The notes under the pieces are model-generated. The model did not search any database and had not been told where the DNA came from. It saw only the letters and a program-made list of their open reading frames with translations. This document shows, in pieces, positions 38,733 through 48,880 of a DNA stretch of 64,000 nucleotides; position 1 is the stretch's first letter; each line of letters opens with the position of its first letter. Source of the stretch: Rhizobium sp. Q54. Its GTDB lineage: Bacteria; Pseudomonadota; Alphaproteobacteria; Rhizobiales; Aestuariivirgaceae. The stretch is taken from the NCBI GenBank assembly GCA_945889445.1, contig CAMDBX010000012.1:1-64000 (forward strand). Reading direction: 5' to 3'. The translations under genes were made by a program, and so were the position numbers.

Positions 38733-40302
38733 CCACCAGGGAACCAGCGCCTCCGACGGGCTGTTCCTCGGCCCGCCGCGAAGGCTCGGCTCCGCTCTGG
38801 CCGAGCGGCAGGGAACCGGAAGTTCCGAAGGCGAGCGCGCCGCGCTGCAGGATGCAATTGCGCTTTCCGTCACTGACCTCGCAGTCCTTATGGACCGCGT
38901 CGACGGCGAGGCGCAGGATATTCTAGGCTTTCAGGTGGCCATGCTGGAGGACGACGCGCTGGCGGCGCCTGCCCTTTCGGCAATCGACAGCGGAACGCCC
39001 GCGCATGTCGCATGGTCCGCAGCACTCGACGGCGAGATCGCAGGCTATGAAGCCTCTGAAGATGACTACTTCCGTGCCCGCGCTGCCGACTTGCGTGACA
39101 TCCGTGATCGCGTGCTGCGCAACCTCTCGGGTGGCGAGTCCTCCCGCAGCCCCTCCGGCGCCGTGCTGGTTGGCGAGGACATTGCCCCCACCACCTTCCT
39201 TGAAACCGACTGGAGCGCCGGCGGCGCCATCGTGCTGATGCGCGGCAGCACCACCAGCCACGTCGCCATGCTGGCGCGGGCGCGCGGCATTCCCATGGTG
39301 GTTGGCATGGGTAAACTGCCCGAACATGCCGTGATGATTGCCGTCGATGGTGGCAGCGGAACCGTGCTGGCTGATCCCGATGACTTACAGCGCGCAGCCT
39401 TCAACGCCGCGCTCGCCTCTGACGCGCAGGCGCGCGGCCTCGAGGAGCAGTTCCGCCTTCGCCCTGCTACGCGCCGCAGCGGTGCACGCATCGACATTCT
39501 GATCAATGTGGCCGGCGTCGAGGAGCTCGATCACATCGATCTTTCCTCCTGTGACGGCATCGGCCTCATGCGGTCCGAATTCCTGTTCCGTGACGGGGCG
39601 CCACTACCTGACGAGGAGACGCAGTACCGCGCCTATCGTCGCTTCGTCGAATGGGCGGTGGGCAAGCCCGTCACCATCCGAACGCTCGACATCGGTGGCG
39701 ACAAGCCGGTGCGTGGGTTGACGCCCGATGGCGAGGCCAATCCCTTCCTCGGGTTGCGCGGCGTGCGCCTCACGCTGGCGCGCGAAGACGTGTTCCGCAC
39801 CCAGTTGCGCGCGCTGGCGCGTGCCGCCGTGCATGGCAACCTCAAGGTCATGGTTCCCATGGTCACGGTTCCGGACGAGATCACCCGTTGCGCCGCGCTG
39901 TTTGATGCCTGCGTGGCCGAACTCGATGCGCAGGGCATTGCGGCCCACAGGCCGCCACTCGGCATCATGGTGGAAGTTCCCGCCGTGGCCGTGATGCCAG
40001 AACTCTTCGATGCAGCGGCCTTCTTCTCCATCGGTTCCAACGACCTCACGCAGTACGTGACGGCCTCTTCGCGCGATGATGCGCGGGTCGCGGCGTTGAA
40101 CGATCCATCTCACCCCGCCGTCACGGCGCTCATTTCCAAGGTCGCGCAGTACGGCAGAGGGGCGGGCATACCCGTCAGCCTGTGCGGCGACATGGCAAGC
40201 GAGCCGCGGCACCTCGCAACGCTTCTCGACGCAGGTCTCACTTCGCTCTCCGTCGCGCCCGCGCGCATTGCCCGCCTCAAGGCGGCGATCGCGGAACTCT
40301 GA
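38722..40302 (+). CDS. phosphoenolpyruvate-protein phosphotransferase (PTS enzyme I)
   Basis: MRGSTTSHVAMLARARGIPMVVG (active-site His); GIGLMRSEFLF; LDIGGDKPV; IGSNDLTQYV. Confidence 0.94.
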   Translation: MGTSHQGTSASDGLFLGPPRRLGSALAERQGTGSSEGERAALQDAIALSVTDLAVLMDRVDGEAQDILGFQVAMLEDDALAAPALSAIDSGTPAHVAWSAALDGEIAGYEASEDDYFRARAADLRDIRDRVLRNLSGGESSRSPSGAVLVGEDIAPTTFLETDWSAGGAIVLMRGSTTSHVAMLARARGIPMVVGMGKLPEHAVMIAVDGGSGTVLADPDDLQRAAFNAALASDAQARGLEEQFRLRPATRRSGARIDILINVAGVEELDHIDLSSCDGIGLMRSEFLFRDGAPLPDEETQYRAYRRFVEWAVGKPVTIRTLDIGGDKPVRGLTPDGEANPFLGLRGVRLTLAREDVFRTQLRALARAAVHGNLKVMVPMVTVPDEITRCAALFDACVAELDAQGIAAHRPPLGIMVEVPAVAVMPELFDAAAFFSIGSNDLTQYVTASSRDDARVAALNDPSHPAVTALISKVAQYGRGAGIPVSLCGDMASEPRHLATLLDAGLTSLSVAPARIARLKAAIAEL

Positions 40303-40304
40303 AC

Positions 40305-40739
40305 ATGACGCAGGCATCCACAAACCAAACGCCACAGGATGCGGTTGCCGCCTACAAGCGCTTGCTGGCGGCAATCATCGATCGTCGGCCATCGGGCACA
40401 CGCCAGCGGCTGGCCACCGCACTCGCCAAGAACCGCAGCTTCGTGAGCCAGATCACGAACCCCACATATCCGACGCCCATTCCGGCCAGCCATCTGGCGC
40501 AGATCTTTGAGGTCTGCCATTTCTCAGGTCCTGAGCGGCAGGAGTTCACCAGGCTGTATGCCCGCGCGCACCCGAAGAAGATGCTGGCCGAGACACCGGC
40601 AAGCGGTGCCACGGTGGTCGAACTGCCGGACCTTGGCGACGAGATGCGCAACAAGAAACTGCAGGGGCTGGTCAGCGCCTTCGTGCGGGACATTGCAAAG
40701 CTGATCGAAGACGAACGGGAAAAAGGGAAACGGCGATGA
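40305..40739 (+). CDS. HTH-like protein in dha operon
   Basis: TRQRLATALAKNRSFVSQITNPTYPTPIPASHLAQIFEVCHFSGPERQEF; ATGA overlap with dhaK. Confidence 0.65.
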   Translation: MTQASTNQTPQDAVAAYKRLLAAIIDRRPSGTRQRLATALAKNRSFVSQITNPTYPTPIPASHLAQIFEVCHFSGPERQEFTRLYARAHPKKMLAETPASGATVVELPDLGDEMRNKKLQGLVSAFVRDIAKLIEDEREKGKRR

Positions 40740-41719
40740 AAAAACTCATCAACGACGTGTCGACGGTGCTCACGGAGAGCCTGGACGGTTTCGTGGCCGC
40801 ACATGGCGACATCATCACGCTTGGGCCTGAGCACAAGTTCGTGCAACGCAAGGTGCTGAAGCGAGGCAAGGTGGCGTTGCTATCAGGCGGTGGCGCCGGC
40901 CATGAGCCCTTGCATGCGGGCTTCGTTGGCCATGGCATGCTCGATGCCGCCTGTCCGGGCCAGGTCTTCACCTCGCCCACGCCCGACCAGATGATCGCCG
41001 CGGCAGAGGCCGTGGATACCGGTGCGGGCGTCCTGTTCATCGTCAAGAACTACGAAGGCGACGTCATGAACTTCGACATGGCGCGCGAGATGGCGGGTCG
41101 CGACATCGAGACCGTCATCACCGATGACGACGTCGCCGTCGAGAACTCGCTCTACACCACCGGCCGCCGCGGCGTTGCCGGCACGCTGGTGGTCGAGAAG
41201 GTGGTCGGCGCGGCAGCTGAGCAAGGAGCCGACCTCAAGAGCCTCAAGGCACTGGGCGACAGGGTGAACCGCGCCACCCGCTCCATGGGTGTGGCGCTCA
41301 CCAGCTGCACCGTGCCTGCTGCCGGCAAGCCCACCTTCGACATCGGCCCGACCGAGATGGAAATGGGTGTGGGCATCCACGGCGAACCCGGCCGCCGCCG
41401 CGTAACATTGCGCACGGCGAATGAGATCGCCGAGGAGATGGTCGCCGCCATCGCGGGCGACCTCAATGTGAAGGGAAATGCCCTGCTCTTCGTCAACGGC
41501 TTCGGCGGCACGCCGTCGATGGAGCTTTACCTCATGTACAACGCCGCCGTCGCGCAGCTGGCCAAGCACGGCATCATGCCGGTCCGTTCACTTGTCGGCA
41601 GCTATGTCACGTCGCTCGACATGGCCGGCTGTTCGATTACCGTCACCATGCTGGATGACGCGATCACCAAGGGCTGGGATGCGCCCGTTCACACCCCTGC
41701 CCTGCGCTGGGGACTCTAA
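40736..41719 (+). CDS. dhaK: dihydroxyacetone kinase subunit DhaK
   Basis: LLSGGGAGHEPLHAGFVGHGMLDAACPGQVFTSPTPDQM; NYEGDVMNFDMA; GVGIHGEPGR. Confidence 0.95.
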   Translation: MKKLINDVSTVLTESLDGFVAAHGDIITLGPEHKFVQRKVLKRGKVALLSGGGAGHEPLHAGFVGHGMLDAACPGQVFTSPTPDQMIAAAEAVDTGAGVLFIVKNYEGDVMNFDMAREMAGRDIETVITDDDVAVENSLYTTGRRGVAGTLVVEKVVGAAAEQGADLKSLKALGDRVNRATRSMGVALTSCTVPAAGKPTFDIGPTEMEMGVGIHGEPGRRRVTLRTANEIAEEMVAAIAGDLNVKGNALLFVNGFGGTPSMELYLMYNAAVAQLAKHGIMPVRSLVGSYVTSLDMAGCSITVTMLDDAITKGWDAPVHTPALRWGL

Positions 41720-43113
41720 CGCTGGCCGAGAAGGTTGGCGACGGAGAAGGCCTGCTGCACCTGTTCCTCCGTCATCAACCCCTCGGAAAGGACGACATCG
41801 CGGATGCTGCGGCGTGACTTCAGCGCCGTCTTTGCCACGCGGCTTGCCGCTTCATAGCCGATATAGGGGTTGAGAGCCGTCACGGTGACAAGCGAACCCT
41901 CGAGCAGTTCCGCACAACGCTCGCGGTCAGCCTCGATGCCGACGATGCACTTCTCGCGGAGCACCGCCATGCCGCGGAGCAGCATGCGCATCGACTGCAT
42001 GATGTTGAGAACGATGACCGGCTCCATGGCGTTGAGCTGCAACTGGCCTGCCTCCGCCGCGAGTGTCACGGTCAGGTCGTTGCCGATCACCTGATAGGCA
42101 ATCTGGTTGACCACCTCCGGGATGACCGGGTTGACCTTGCCCGGCATGATCGAGGAGCCCGCCTGCACCGCCGGAAGCCTGATCTCGCCCAAGCCAGCGC
42201 GCGGCCCCGAGTTCAAGAGACGCAAGTCGTTGCAGATCTTGGAGAGCTTCACGGCGATACGCTTCAGCACGCTGGAGAAGGTGACGAAGGCCCCGAGGTC
42301 GGAGGTCGCCTCGATAAGGTCTGCCGCGGGCACCATCGGCACGCCGGATATCTCCGCCAGGTTGCGGATGACGCGCTCCGAATAGCCTTCCGGCGTGTTG
42401 ATGCCGGTGCCGATCGCCGTGCCGCCCAAGTTCACCTCGCGCAGCAGGCCGGCGAATTCCTTGAGGCGCTCGATGTCCTCGGCAACCGTCACCGCGAAGG
42501 CGCGGAACTCGGATCCCAGCCGCATCGGCACCGCATCCATCAACTGCGTGCGGCCAACCTTGATGACGTCGTCGAATTCCCTGGCCTTGGCCATCAGCGC
42601 CTCGACCAGCAGCCGCTGCTCCTCGATCAGGGCCGGGCAGGCGCGCAGCACGGTGAGCCGCACCGCGGTGGGATAGACGTCGTTCGTCGACTGCGACAGG
42701 TTCACGTGGTCGTTGGGATTGATCGTGGCGTAATCACCACGCGGCTTGCCGAGCAGCTTGAGGGCGAGGTTGGCGATCACCTCATTGGCATTCATGTTGG
42801 TGGAGGTTCCGGCACCGCCCTGCAGCATGTCGACCACGAAGTCGTGATGCTCGTCGCCCGCGATGACCAGGTCGCAGGCCGAGACGATGGCCTGGGCAAC
42901 CTCCGGCTTCAGACGTCCAAAGTCGCGGTTGGCCAGCGCCGCCGCCTTCTTGACCATGGCGAGTGACTCGATGAGTTCCGGGAAGTGCGCCAGCGTGATG
43001 CCGGTGATGGGGAAGTTCTCCACCGCCCTTGCGGTGTGGATGCCGTAGTCTGCCTCCGCTGGAATTTCCATTTCGCCGATGGAATCACGTTCGGTGCGCA
43101 TGCGCCGCATCAT
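41716..43113 (-). CDS. aspA: aspartate ammonia-lyase
   Basis: EIPAEADYGIHTARAVENFPITG, NPNDHVNLSQSTNDVYPTAVRLTVL, GSSIMPGKVNPVIPEVVNQIAYQVIGND. Confidence 0.93.
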   Translation of the reverse strand: MMRRMRTERDSIGEMEIPAEADYGIHTARAVENFPITGITLAHFPELIESLAMVKKAAALANRDFGRLKPEVAQAIVSACDLVIAGDEHHDFVVDMLQGGAGTSTNMNANEVIANLALKLLGKPRGDYATINPNDHVNLSQSTNDVYPTAVRLTVLRACPALIEEQRLLVEALMAKAREFDDVIKVGRTQLMDAVPMRLGSEFRAFAVTVAEDIERLKEFAGLLREVNLGGTAIGTGINTPEGYSERVIRNLAEISGVPMVPAADLIEATSDLGAFVTFSSVLKRIAVKLSKICNDLRLLNSGPRAGLGEIRLPAVQAGSSIMPGKVNPVIPEVVNQIAYQVIGNDLTVTLAAEAGQLQLNAMEPVIVLNIMQSMRMLLRGMAVLREKCIVGIEADRERCAELLEGSLVTVTALNPYIGYEAASRVAKTALKSRRSIRDVVLSEGLMTEEQVQQAFSVANLLGQR

Positions 43114-43237
43114 CAAGCTCCCATTTCGCCGTTGCCCTGTTGCCGGGGCGTTTTCTTGGAATGTATACTGCAATCATAGGATGGAACGGAGCTTGCCGCC
43201 CCTGAAATCGGCGCAATGCTCTCACCCGTGGAAAATC

Positions 43238-43708
43238 ATGGACCTCACCCGCCCCGAACCCCGGCCAGACGGCCGCCAGTCCGCAACTGCGCTGATGATC
43301 CAGCAAGGCGTGGCCCGCCTGCTGCGCGCGGCCAATTTCGCAGTGTTGCCGGAATTCACCCTGGCCTCGGGCCGCCGCGCCGACATGATCGGGATCTCGG
43401 ACGCCGGCGAGATCTGGATCGTCGAGATCAAGTCATCGCCGGAGGACTTCCGCAGCGATTCGAAATGGCCGGAATACCGTGACTGGTGTGACCGGTTGTT
43501 CTTCGCCATATCGACCGGGATGGCGCCTGAGATCATGCCCACCGAGGCGGGCCTCATCGTGGCCGACAGCTGGGGGGCGGACATCCTGCGCCATGCGGAG
43601 GCCTCGAGCCTGCATGCTGCCCGCCGCAAGGCCTTGACGCTGGCCTTCGCGCGGGCCGCTGCGCTGCGTCTCCACGGCCTCTACGACCCGCTGGCCGACT
43701 CTCTCTGA
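43238..43708 (+). CDS. mmcB: MmcB family DNA repair protein
   Basis: GVARLLRAANFAVLPEFTLASGRRADMIGISDAGEIWIVEIKSSPEDFRSDSKWPEYRDWCDRLFFAI. Confidence 0.85.
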   Translation: MDLTRPEPRPDGRQSATALMIQQGVARLLRAANFAVLPEFTLASGRRADMIGISDAGEIWIVEIKSSPEDFRSDSKWPEYRDWCDRLFFAISTGMAPEIMPTEAGLIVADSWGADILRHAEASSLHAARRKALTLAFARAAALRLHGLYDPLADSL

Positions 43709-44254
43709 TTACTTGGGCGCGCGCTTGGCCAGGATCCGCTGCAGGGTGCGGCGGTGCATGTTGAGGCGGCGCGCCGTCTCCGAGACGTTGCGGTTGCAGA
43801 GTTCATAGACGCGCTGGATATGTTCCCAGCGCACCCGGTCCGCCGACATCGGATTGTCGGGCAGCGCCGCACGCGAGTCGGTGTCGCCCACCAGCGCGGC
43901 ATAAACGGCATCGGCATCGGCGGGCTTTGCGAGATAGTCGATGGCGCCAAGCTTCACCGCCGTCACAGCCGTGGCGATGTTGCCATAGCCGGTCAGCACC
44001 ACGGCGCGCGCCTCGGGGCGGGCCTGGTGCAGCGCCTCGATCACGTCGAGGCCGTTGCCGTCAGCGAGCCTCAGGTCGACCACCGCGAAGGCCGGCGCCG
44101 AGCGCTTCACATGAGCCACGCCTTCGGCCACCGATTCCGCCATCAGCACCTCGAAGCCGCGAGCTTCCATCGCCCGGGCGAGGCGGGTCAGGAACGGGTG
44201 GTCGTCATCGACGAGCAGCAGCGTCTTTTCGGCAGGGATCACGGCGTTTGTCAT
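43709..44254 (-). CDS. actR: ActR/PrrA/RegA family redox response regulator
   Basis: LLVDDDHPFLTRLARAMEARGFEV; FAVVDLRLADGNGLDVIEAL; Fis-type HTH NVSETARRLNMHRRTLQRILAKRAPK. Confidence 0.93.
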   Translation of the reverse strand: MTNAVIPAEKTLLLVDDDHPFLTRLARAMEARGFEVLMAESVAEGVAHVKRSAPAFAVVDLRLADGNGLDVIEALHQARPEARAVVLTGYGNIATAVTAVKLGAIDYLAKPADADAVYAALVGDTDSRAALPDNPMSADRVRWEHIQRVYELCNRNVSETARRLNMHRRTLQRILAKRAPK

Positions 44255-44329
44255 GTCGCTCCGGTTTCAGTGCTCCATGCGCTCTCTAGCCCTTTGAGGG
44301 CGCGGGTTCAAACACTTCCCAATACGCAA

Positions 44330-45679
44330 TTATGAGCGGCCGAGATCAACGAGGCTTCGCGGCCAGACGACGTGCACCACTGCACCGTGCTCCGGTGTGG
44401 GCCGGTTGGCGAGGGAAACCGTGGCGCCGGAGCGTTCCAGCAGCGTCTTGGCGATGAAGAAGCCAAGTCCCATGCCTTCGTGCTGGCCGGCCTCGCCGGT
44501 GTCCTCGCCATAGCCGGGCCGCGTCGTCACGAAGGGATCGCCTAGCCGGTCGAAGATGTTCTCATGAAAGCCCGGCCCGTCGTCACGGACGGTGATCGAA
44601 ACCTGTGCCGGTGTCCAGCGGGCGTCGACTTCCACCCGCGTCTCGGCGAAATCGACGGCGTTCTCCAGCAGATTGCCAAGCCCATAGGTAATGGCAGGGT
44701 TGCGCCGGAACACCGGTTCGTTGCCCATGGCCTTGTCGTCGGGATCGGCGGAGCTCGTCACGGCGATCACCGCGTCAGAGCCGCGCAGCGGCGCCACCAG
44801 GTCCTCGATCATGGCGAGGATCGCGGTGCGCTGGTACATTTCGTCGGTCTGCGCTTCGCGGTTCGAGAGCCGTGCGAGGATTTCCCTGCAGCGTGCCGTC
44901 TGGCTGATGAGGAGGTCAATATCCTCCGTATGCGGAGCATCGTGCGGCATTTCGCGCTTCAGCTCCTTGGCGACCAGTGCGATGGTGGCCAGCGGCGTGC
45001 CCAACTCATGCGCCGCGGCAGCCGCCATGCCGTCCAGCGCCGAGAGCCGCTGCTCGCGCGCCAGCACCAATTCGGTGGCGGAAAGCGCGGCCGACATCTG
45101 CCGGGCCTCGTCGGCAATGCGCCGGGCATAGATCGCCGAGAACACCACGCCGCAGATGATCGCCGCCCACATGCCGCCGAGATAGATGTCCGGTGGTTTG
45201 AACCTGTCGCCCGGCAGCCACGGCAGCGGAAAGTGCCGGAAGGCAAGGAAGGTCGCGCAGGCGAAGGCGAGCAGACCCAGCCACAGCGTCCAGCGGTTGG
45301 GCAACGAGGTGGCCGAAATGGTGACCGGCACGAGGAACAGGAAGGAGAAGGGATTTTCCAGCCCGCCGGTGAGGAACAGCAGCACCGCCAGTTGTATGAC
45401 GTCATAGACCAGCAGGAGGCCGGCATGGGTCTCGTGCAGCCGCATGCTCTTGCGCCAGCGGATGGTGAGAAAGATGTTGAGCCAGGCGCTGAGCGCGATC
45501 ACCACCAGGCAAGGACCAAGCGGCAGCGGAAAACCCAGCACGAAATACACCCCCAGCACGGCACCCGCCTGCCCGACGATGGCCAGCCAGCGCAGTCGCA
45601 CCAGCGTGCGCAGCCGCAGCATGCCGATTTCGGCGCCGCTGGCAGTCGGCCTTGGGTCGATGGCGAGGTCCTGGGGCAT
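44330..45679 (-). CDS. actS: ActS/PrrB/RegB family redox-sensing histidine kinase
   Basis: GGLENPFSFLFLVPV (GGxxNPF quinone motif); AAHELGTPLATIALVAKEL; redox Cys context TARCREILARLS. Confidence 0.93.
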   Translation of the reverse strand: MPQDLAIDPRPTASGAEIGMLRLRTLVRLRWLAIVGQAGAVLGVYFVLGFPLPLGPCLVVIALSAWLNIFLTIRWRKSMRLHETHAGLLLVYDVIQLAVLLFLTGGLENPFSFLFLVPVTISATSLPNRWTLWLGLLAFACATFLAFRHFPLPWLPGDRFKPPDIYLGGMWAAIICGVVFSAIYARRIADEARQMSAALSATELVLAREQRLSALDGMAAAAAHELGTPLATIALVAKELKREMPHDAPHTEDIDLLISQTARCREILARLSNREAQTDEMYQRTAILAMIEDLVAPLRGSDAVIAVTSSADPDDKAMGNEPVFRRNPAITYGLGNLLENAVDFAETRVEVDARWTPAQVSITVRDDGPGFHENIFDRLGDPFVTTRPGYGEDTGEAGQHEGMGLGFFIAKTLLERSGATVSLANRPTPEHGAVVHVVWPRSLVDLGRS

Positions 45680-45761
45680 GGGCGTCCAGCGTTACGTCGG
45701 ATTGGTGTTGAGTCCGGATCAGTCTAGACATATGTGCCCGGGTATTGAAGGACGAACACCG

Positions 45762-46370
45762 ATGCCGCGACGCCCCGTGCTGATCTTTGCCGCAATCATC
45801 CTGCTCATTGCCGCAGGGTTCGGCAGCTATGCCTACATGAACCGTGCGCTTCACCAGCAGCAGGGTTCCGGCGTGGCCCTCGTCGGCGGACCCTTCTCGC
45901 TCGTCGATCAGGATGGCCGGCGGGTGACGGAAAAGGACTTCCTCGGCAAGTACATGCTGGTGTTCTTCGGCTACACCTACTGCCCCGACATTTGCCCCAC
46001 CGAGCTGCAGGTGATGTCCGCCGCCCTCGACCAGCTGGGGCTGGAGGCCGACCGCATCCAGCCCATCTTCGTGTCCATCGATCCGGCACGGGATACGCCC
46101 GAGGTGCTCAAGGCCTATGTCGCGAATTTCGGCCCCCGCCTCATCGGCCTCACGGGAAGCCCTGAGGAGGTTGCCGCCATCGCCAAGGCCTACCGTGCCT
46201 ATTACGCTAAGGCAGGCAATGGGAGCACTGGCACCGACTATCTGATGGACCACTCAAGCATCATCTACCTGATGGGGCCGGATGGGCGCTTCGTGAAGCA
46301 CATGCCCTACACGACCGATGCCGCGAAACTCGCTACGGAACTGAAGGAAACACTTAGAACTAACCCCTAA
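45762..46370 (+). CDS. SCO/SenC family copper chaperone / thioredoxin-fold protein
   Basis: LVFFGYTYCPDICPTELQVMSAAL; FVSIDPARDTPEVLKAYV; DHSSIIYLMGPDG. Confidence 0.94.
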   Translation: MPRRPVLIFAAIILLIAAGFGSYAYMNRALHQQQGSGVALVGGPFSLVDQDGRRVTEKDFLGKYMLVFFGYTYCPDICPTELQVMSAALDQLGLEADRIQPIFVSIDPARDTPEVLKAYVANFGPRLIGLTGSPEEVAAIAKAYRAYYAKAGNGSTGTDYLMDHSSIIYLMGPDGRFVKHMPYTTDAAKLATELKETLRTNP

Positions 46371-46443
46371 AGTCTAGAATTGACGGGTTGCCCCGATTCG
46401 GGGGAGTTGCTACCGTCGAGCGTTAACGAGGGGTTTCCCGGTT

Positions 46444-47718
46444 GTGCTGTATTATCTTTACGAGATGAATCATGCGGCCCTCGCACCCTGGCGTGCGGCG
46501 GCCGATGCGGGCCTCAACTTCTGGCGGAGCCCCGCCAACCCATTCGCCGAAACCCAGATGGGCCGGTCCATGGCCGCCTCGCTCGAAATGTTCGAGCGCA
46601 CCACGCGGCGCTACGGCAAGCCGCCCTTCGAAATCCACGACGTCATCATCGATGATGACATCGTCGCCATCGAGGAGCGCAACGTCCTCAGCAAGCCCTT
46701 CTGCACGCTGCTCAACTTCGAGAAGCAGTGGGACAAGCCGAAGAAGCAGCACAAGCTGCTGATCGTTGCCCCGATGTCGGGCCACTATGCCACGCTGCTG
46801 CGCGGCACGGTGGAGTCCATGCTCCCGCATTATGACACCTACATCACGGACTGGGTCGATGCCCGGGGCGTACCCATGTCCAAGGGTGGCTTCGACATGG
46901 ACGACTATGTCGACTATGTCACCGAGTTCCTGCAGTTCCTCGGCCCCGACACCAGCGTGATGGCCGTTTGCCAGCCCTCCGTGCCGGTGATGGCCGCCGT
47001 CGCGCTGATGAATGCCGCGAAGGACCCCGCAGCGCCGAAGACCATGATCCTCATGGGCGGCCCCATCGACACGCGGCGCAACCCGACGGCCGTGAACAAC
47101 CTCGCCCAGGAAAAGGGCGTCGACTGGTTCCGCAAGAACGTCATCATGAAGGTGCCGGCACCCCATGCCGGCATGATGCGCGATGTCTATCCGGGTTTCC
47201 TGCAACTCGGTGGCTTCATGACCATGAACCTCGACCGCCACCTCGATGCCCATCGTGACCTGTTCTGGCACCTCGTGGACGGTGATGGCGACTCCGCCGA
47301 GAAGCACCGCGACTTCTACGACGAATACATGTCGGTGATGGACCTCACCGCCGAGTTCTACCTGCAGACGGTGGAAAAGGTCTTCGTCAGCCATGACCTG
47401 CCCAAGGGCACGCTGACGCACCGCAACTCACGCGTCGACCCCTCCAAGATCACCCGCACCGCGCTGATGACCATCGAGGGCGAGCGGGACGACATTTCGG
47501 GCGTCGGTCAGACGGAAGCCGCGCAGGACCTGTGCTCCAACCTGGCGCCTGAGAAGAAGCTTCACCACCTGCAGCCGGGCGTGGGCCATTATGGCGTTTT
47601 CAACGGCTCGCGGTTCCGCAAGGAAATCGTTCCGCGAATCGTCGAGTTCGTGAATAAGAACGCTGATGATCGGACTTCTCAGAAGCCTGCAGCGAACGGT
47701 CGCGCCAAGACCGCTTGA
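46444..47718 (+). CDS. phaZ: intracellular polyhydroxyalkanoate depolymerase
   Basis: GTG start; MLYYLYEMNHAALAPWRAAADAGLNFWRSPANPFAET...; VMAVCQPSVPVMAAVALMNA; EGERDDISGVGQTEAAQDLC. Confidence 0.92.
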   Translation: MLYYLYEMNHAALAPWRAAADAGLNFWRSPANPFAETQMGRSMAASLEMFERTTRRYGKPPFEIHDVIIDDDIVAIEERNVLSKPFCTLLNFEKQWDKPKKQHKLLIVAPMSGHYATLLRGTVESMLPHYDTYITDWVDARGVPMSKGGFDMDDYVDYVTEFLQFLGPDTSVMAVCQPSVPVMAAVALMNAAKDPAAPKTMILMGGPIDTRRNPTAVNNLAQEKGVDWFRKNVIMKVPAPHAGMMRDVYPGFLQLGGFMTMNLDRHLDAHRDLFWHLVDGDGDSAEKHRDFYDEYMSVMDLTAEFYLQTVEKVFVSHDLPKGTLTHRNSRVDPSKITRTALMTIEGERDDISGVGQTEAAQDLCSNLAPEKKLHHLQPGVGHYGVFNGSRFRKEIVPRIVEFVNKNADDRTSQKPAANGRAKTA

Positions 47719-48415
47719 ACCGTCCCGGCTCCTCGTCGGTGACGAGGTGCTGGAGGTTGTCTTCCGCCGCCATGCCAAGGCACGCCGCCTCGTCCTCAGG
47801 CTGAATGCCACCGGCACCGGCGTGCTGGTCACCGTGCCAAAGGGCGTGTCGCGCGCCCGCGCACTTGAATTCACCGAACGCTCGCGCAGCTGGATCGAGG
47901 ACCGGGTGCGACTGCGCGGCGGGCTCATACAACTGGCGCATGGAAGCGCCCTGCCGCTGCGTGGCATCGAGCATGACATCCAGCACATTCCCGGCCGCCG
48001 CGGCGTGGTGACGTCCGACCGCGACCGCTATTACATCAACGTGCCGGGCGACCCTGCGCATCTGCCGCGCCGTGTCCTTGATTTCCTCAAGGCCGAAGCG
48101 CGCGCCGATCTCACCAGGGCCACCACGAAATATGCCGCGCTGATGGGCGTGAAGTTCCGCCGCATCACCATCCGTGACCAGCGCAGCCGCTGGGGTTCCT
48201 GCTCGGCCGGCGGCGATCTCTCCTATTCATGGCGGCTCATCCTCACGCCCGACTATGTGCTGGACTACGTCGCCGCGCATGAAGTGGCCCATCTCCGCCA
48301 TCTCGACCACAGTCCCCGCTTCTGGCGTGTCGTGCTCACCCACTGCCCGAATGCCGCCCGCGCCAAGAACTGGCTGCGCATTCATGGGCAGGAGGTTCAC
48401 CGCGTGGTGGTTTGA
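47666..48415 (+). CDS. YgjP-like (DUF45/M48-like) metallopeptidase
   Basis: RRHAKARRLVLRLNATGTGVLVTVPKGVS; QRSRWGSCSAGGDLSYSWRLILTPDYVLDYVAAHEVAHLRHLDHSPRFW. Confidence 0.9.
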   Translation: MIGLLRSLQRTVAPRPLEPSRLLVGDEVLEVVFRRHAKARRLVLRLNATGTGVLVTVPKGVSRARALEFTERSRSWIEDRVRLRGGLIQLAHGSALPLRGIEHDIQHIPGRRGVVTSDRDRYYINVPGDPAHLPRRVLDFLKAEARADLTRATTKYAALMGVKFRRITIRDQRSRWGSCSAGGDLSYSWRLILTPDYVLDYVAAHEVAHLRHLDHSPRFWRVVLTHCPNAARAKNWLRIHGQEVHRVVV

Positions 48416-48422
48416 GCGATCC

Positions 48423-48880
48423 TCACACCGCTTGGCCGGTCTCCGATGCGATCCAATCGGCAAAGTTTCGAACCTGCGGCCGCTCGCGTGCCTCCCGTGT
48501 CATGACGAGGTCGTAGCCGATGCTGGTGTCAAGCATCACGCCGAAAGGATCGACCAGAAGCTTGGCGTCGATGATGTCCCGCAGGATCGGATGGCTGCCA
48601 AGCACAAGCCCTTGCCCCGCGATGGCCGCGTGAAGGGCGAGATTGTAGCCGCCAAAAACGATCTGCCGCTCCAGTGAGACGTCTGTCATGCCTGCCCTTG
48701 CGAGCCATGACTGCCAATCCATCAAGTCTCTGGTAGAGGTCGCCTAGGTCAGGTCGGACGTATCCCAATGCAACAGCGTCGCATGCCGCAGGTCATCAAG
48801 CTTCCGGAGTTGCGGTGCTCCTGACACCAGAGAGGGGCTGCACAGTGCGCAGATCCTTTCATCGAACAGCCCCGACACCG
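48423..48880 (-). pseudogene. LysR family regulator remnant (C-terminal effector domain only, in-frame TAG at 48744-48746)
   Basis: Reverse frame: VSGLFDERICALCSPSLVSGAPQLRKLDDLRHATLLHWDTSDLT*ATSTRDLMDWQSWLARAGMTDVSLERQIVFGGYNLALHAAIAGQGLVLGS; no HTH; stops upstream of the homology. Confidence 0.88.
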
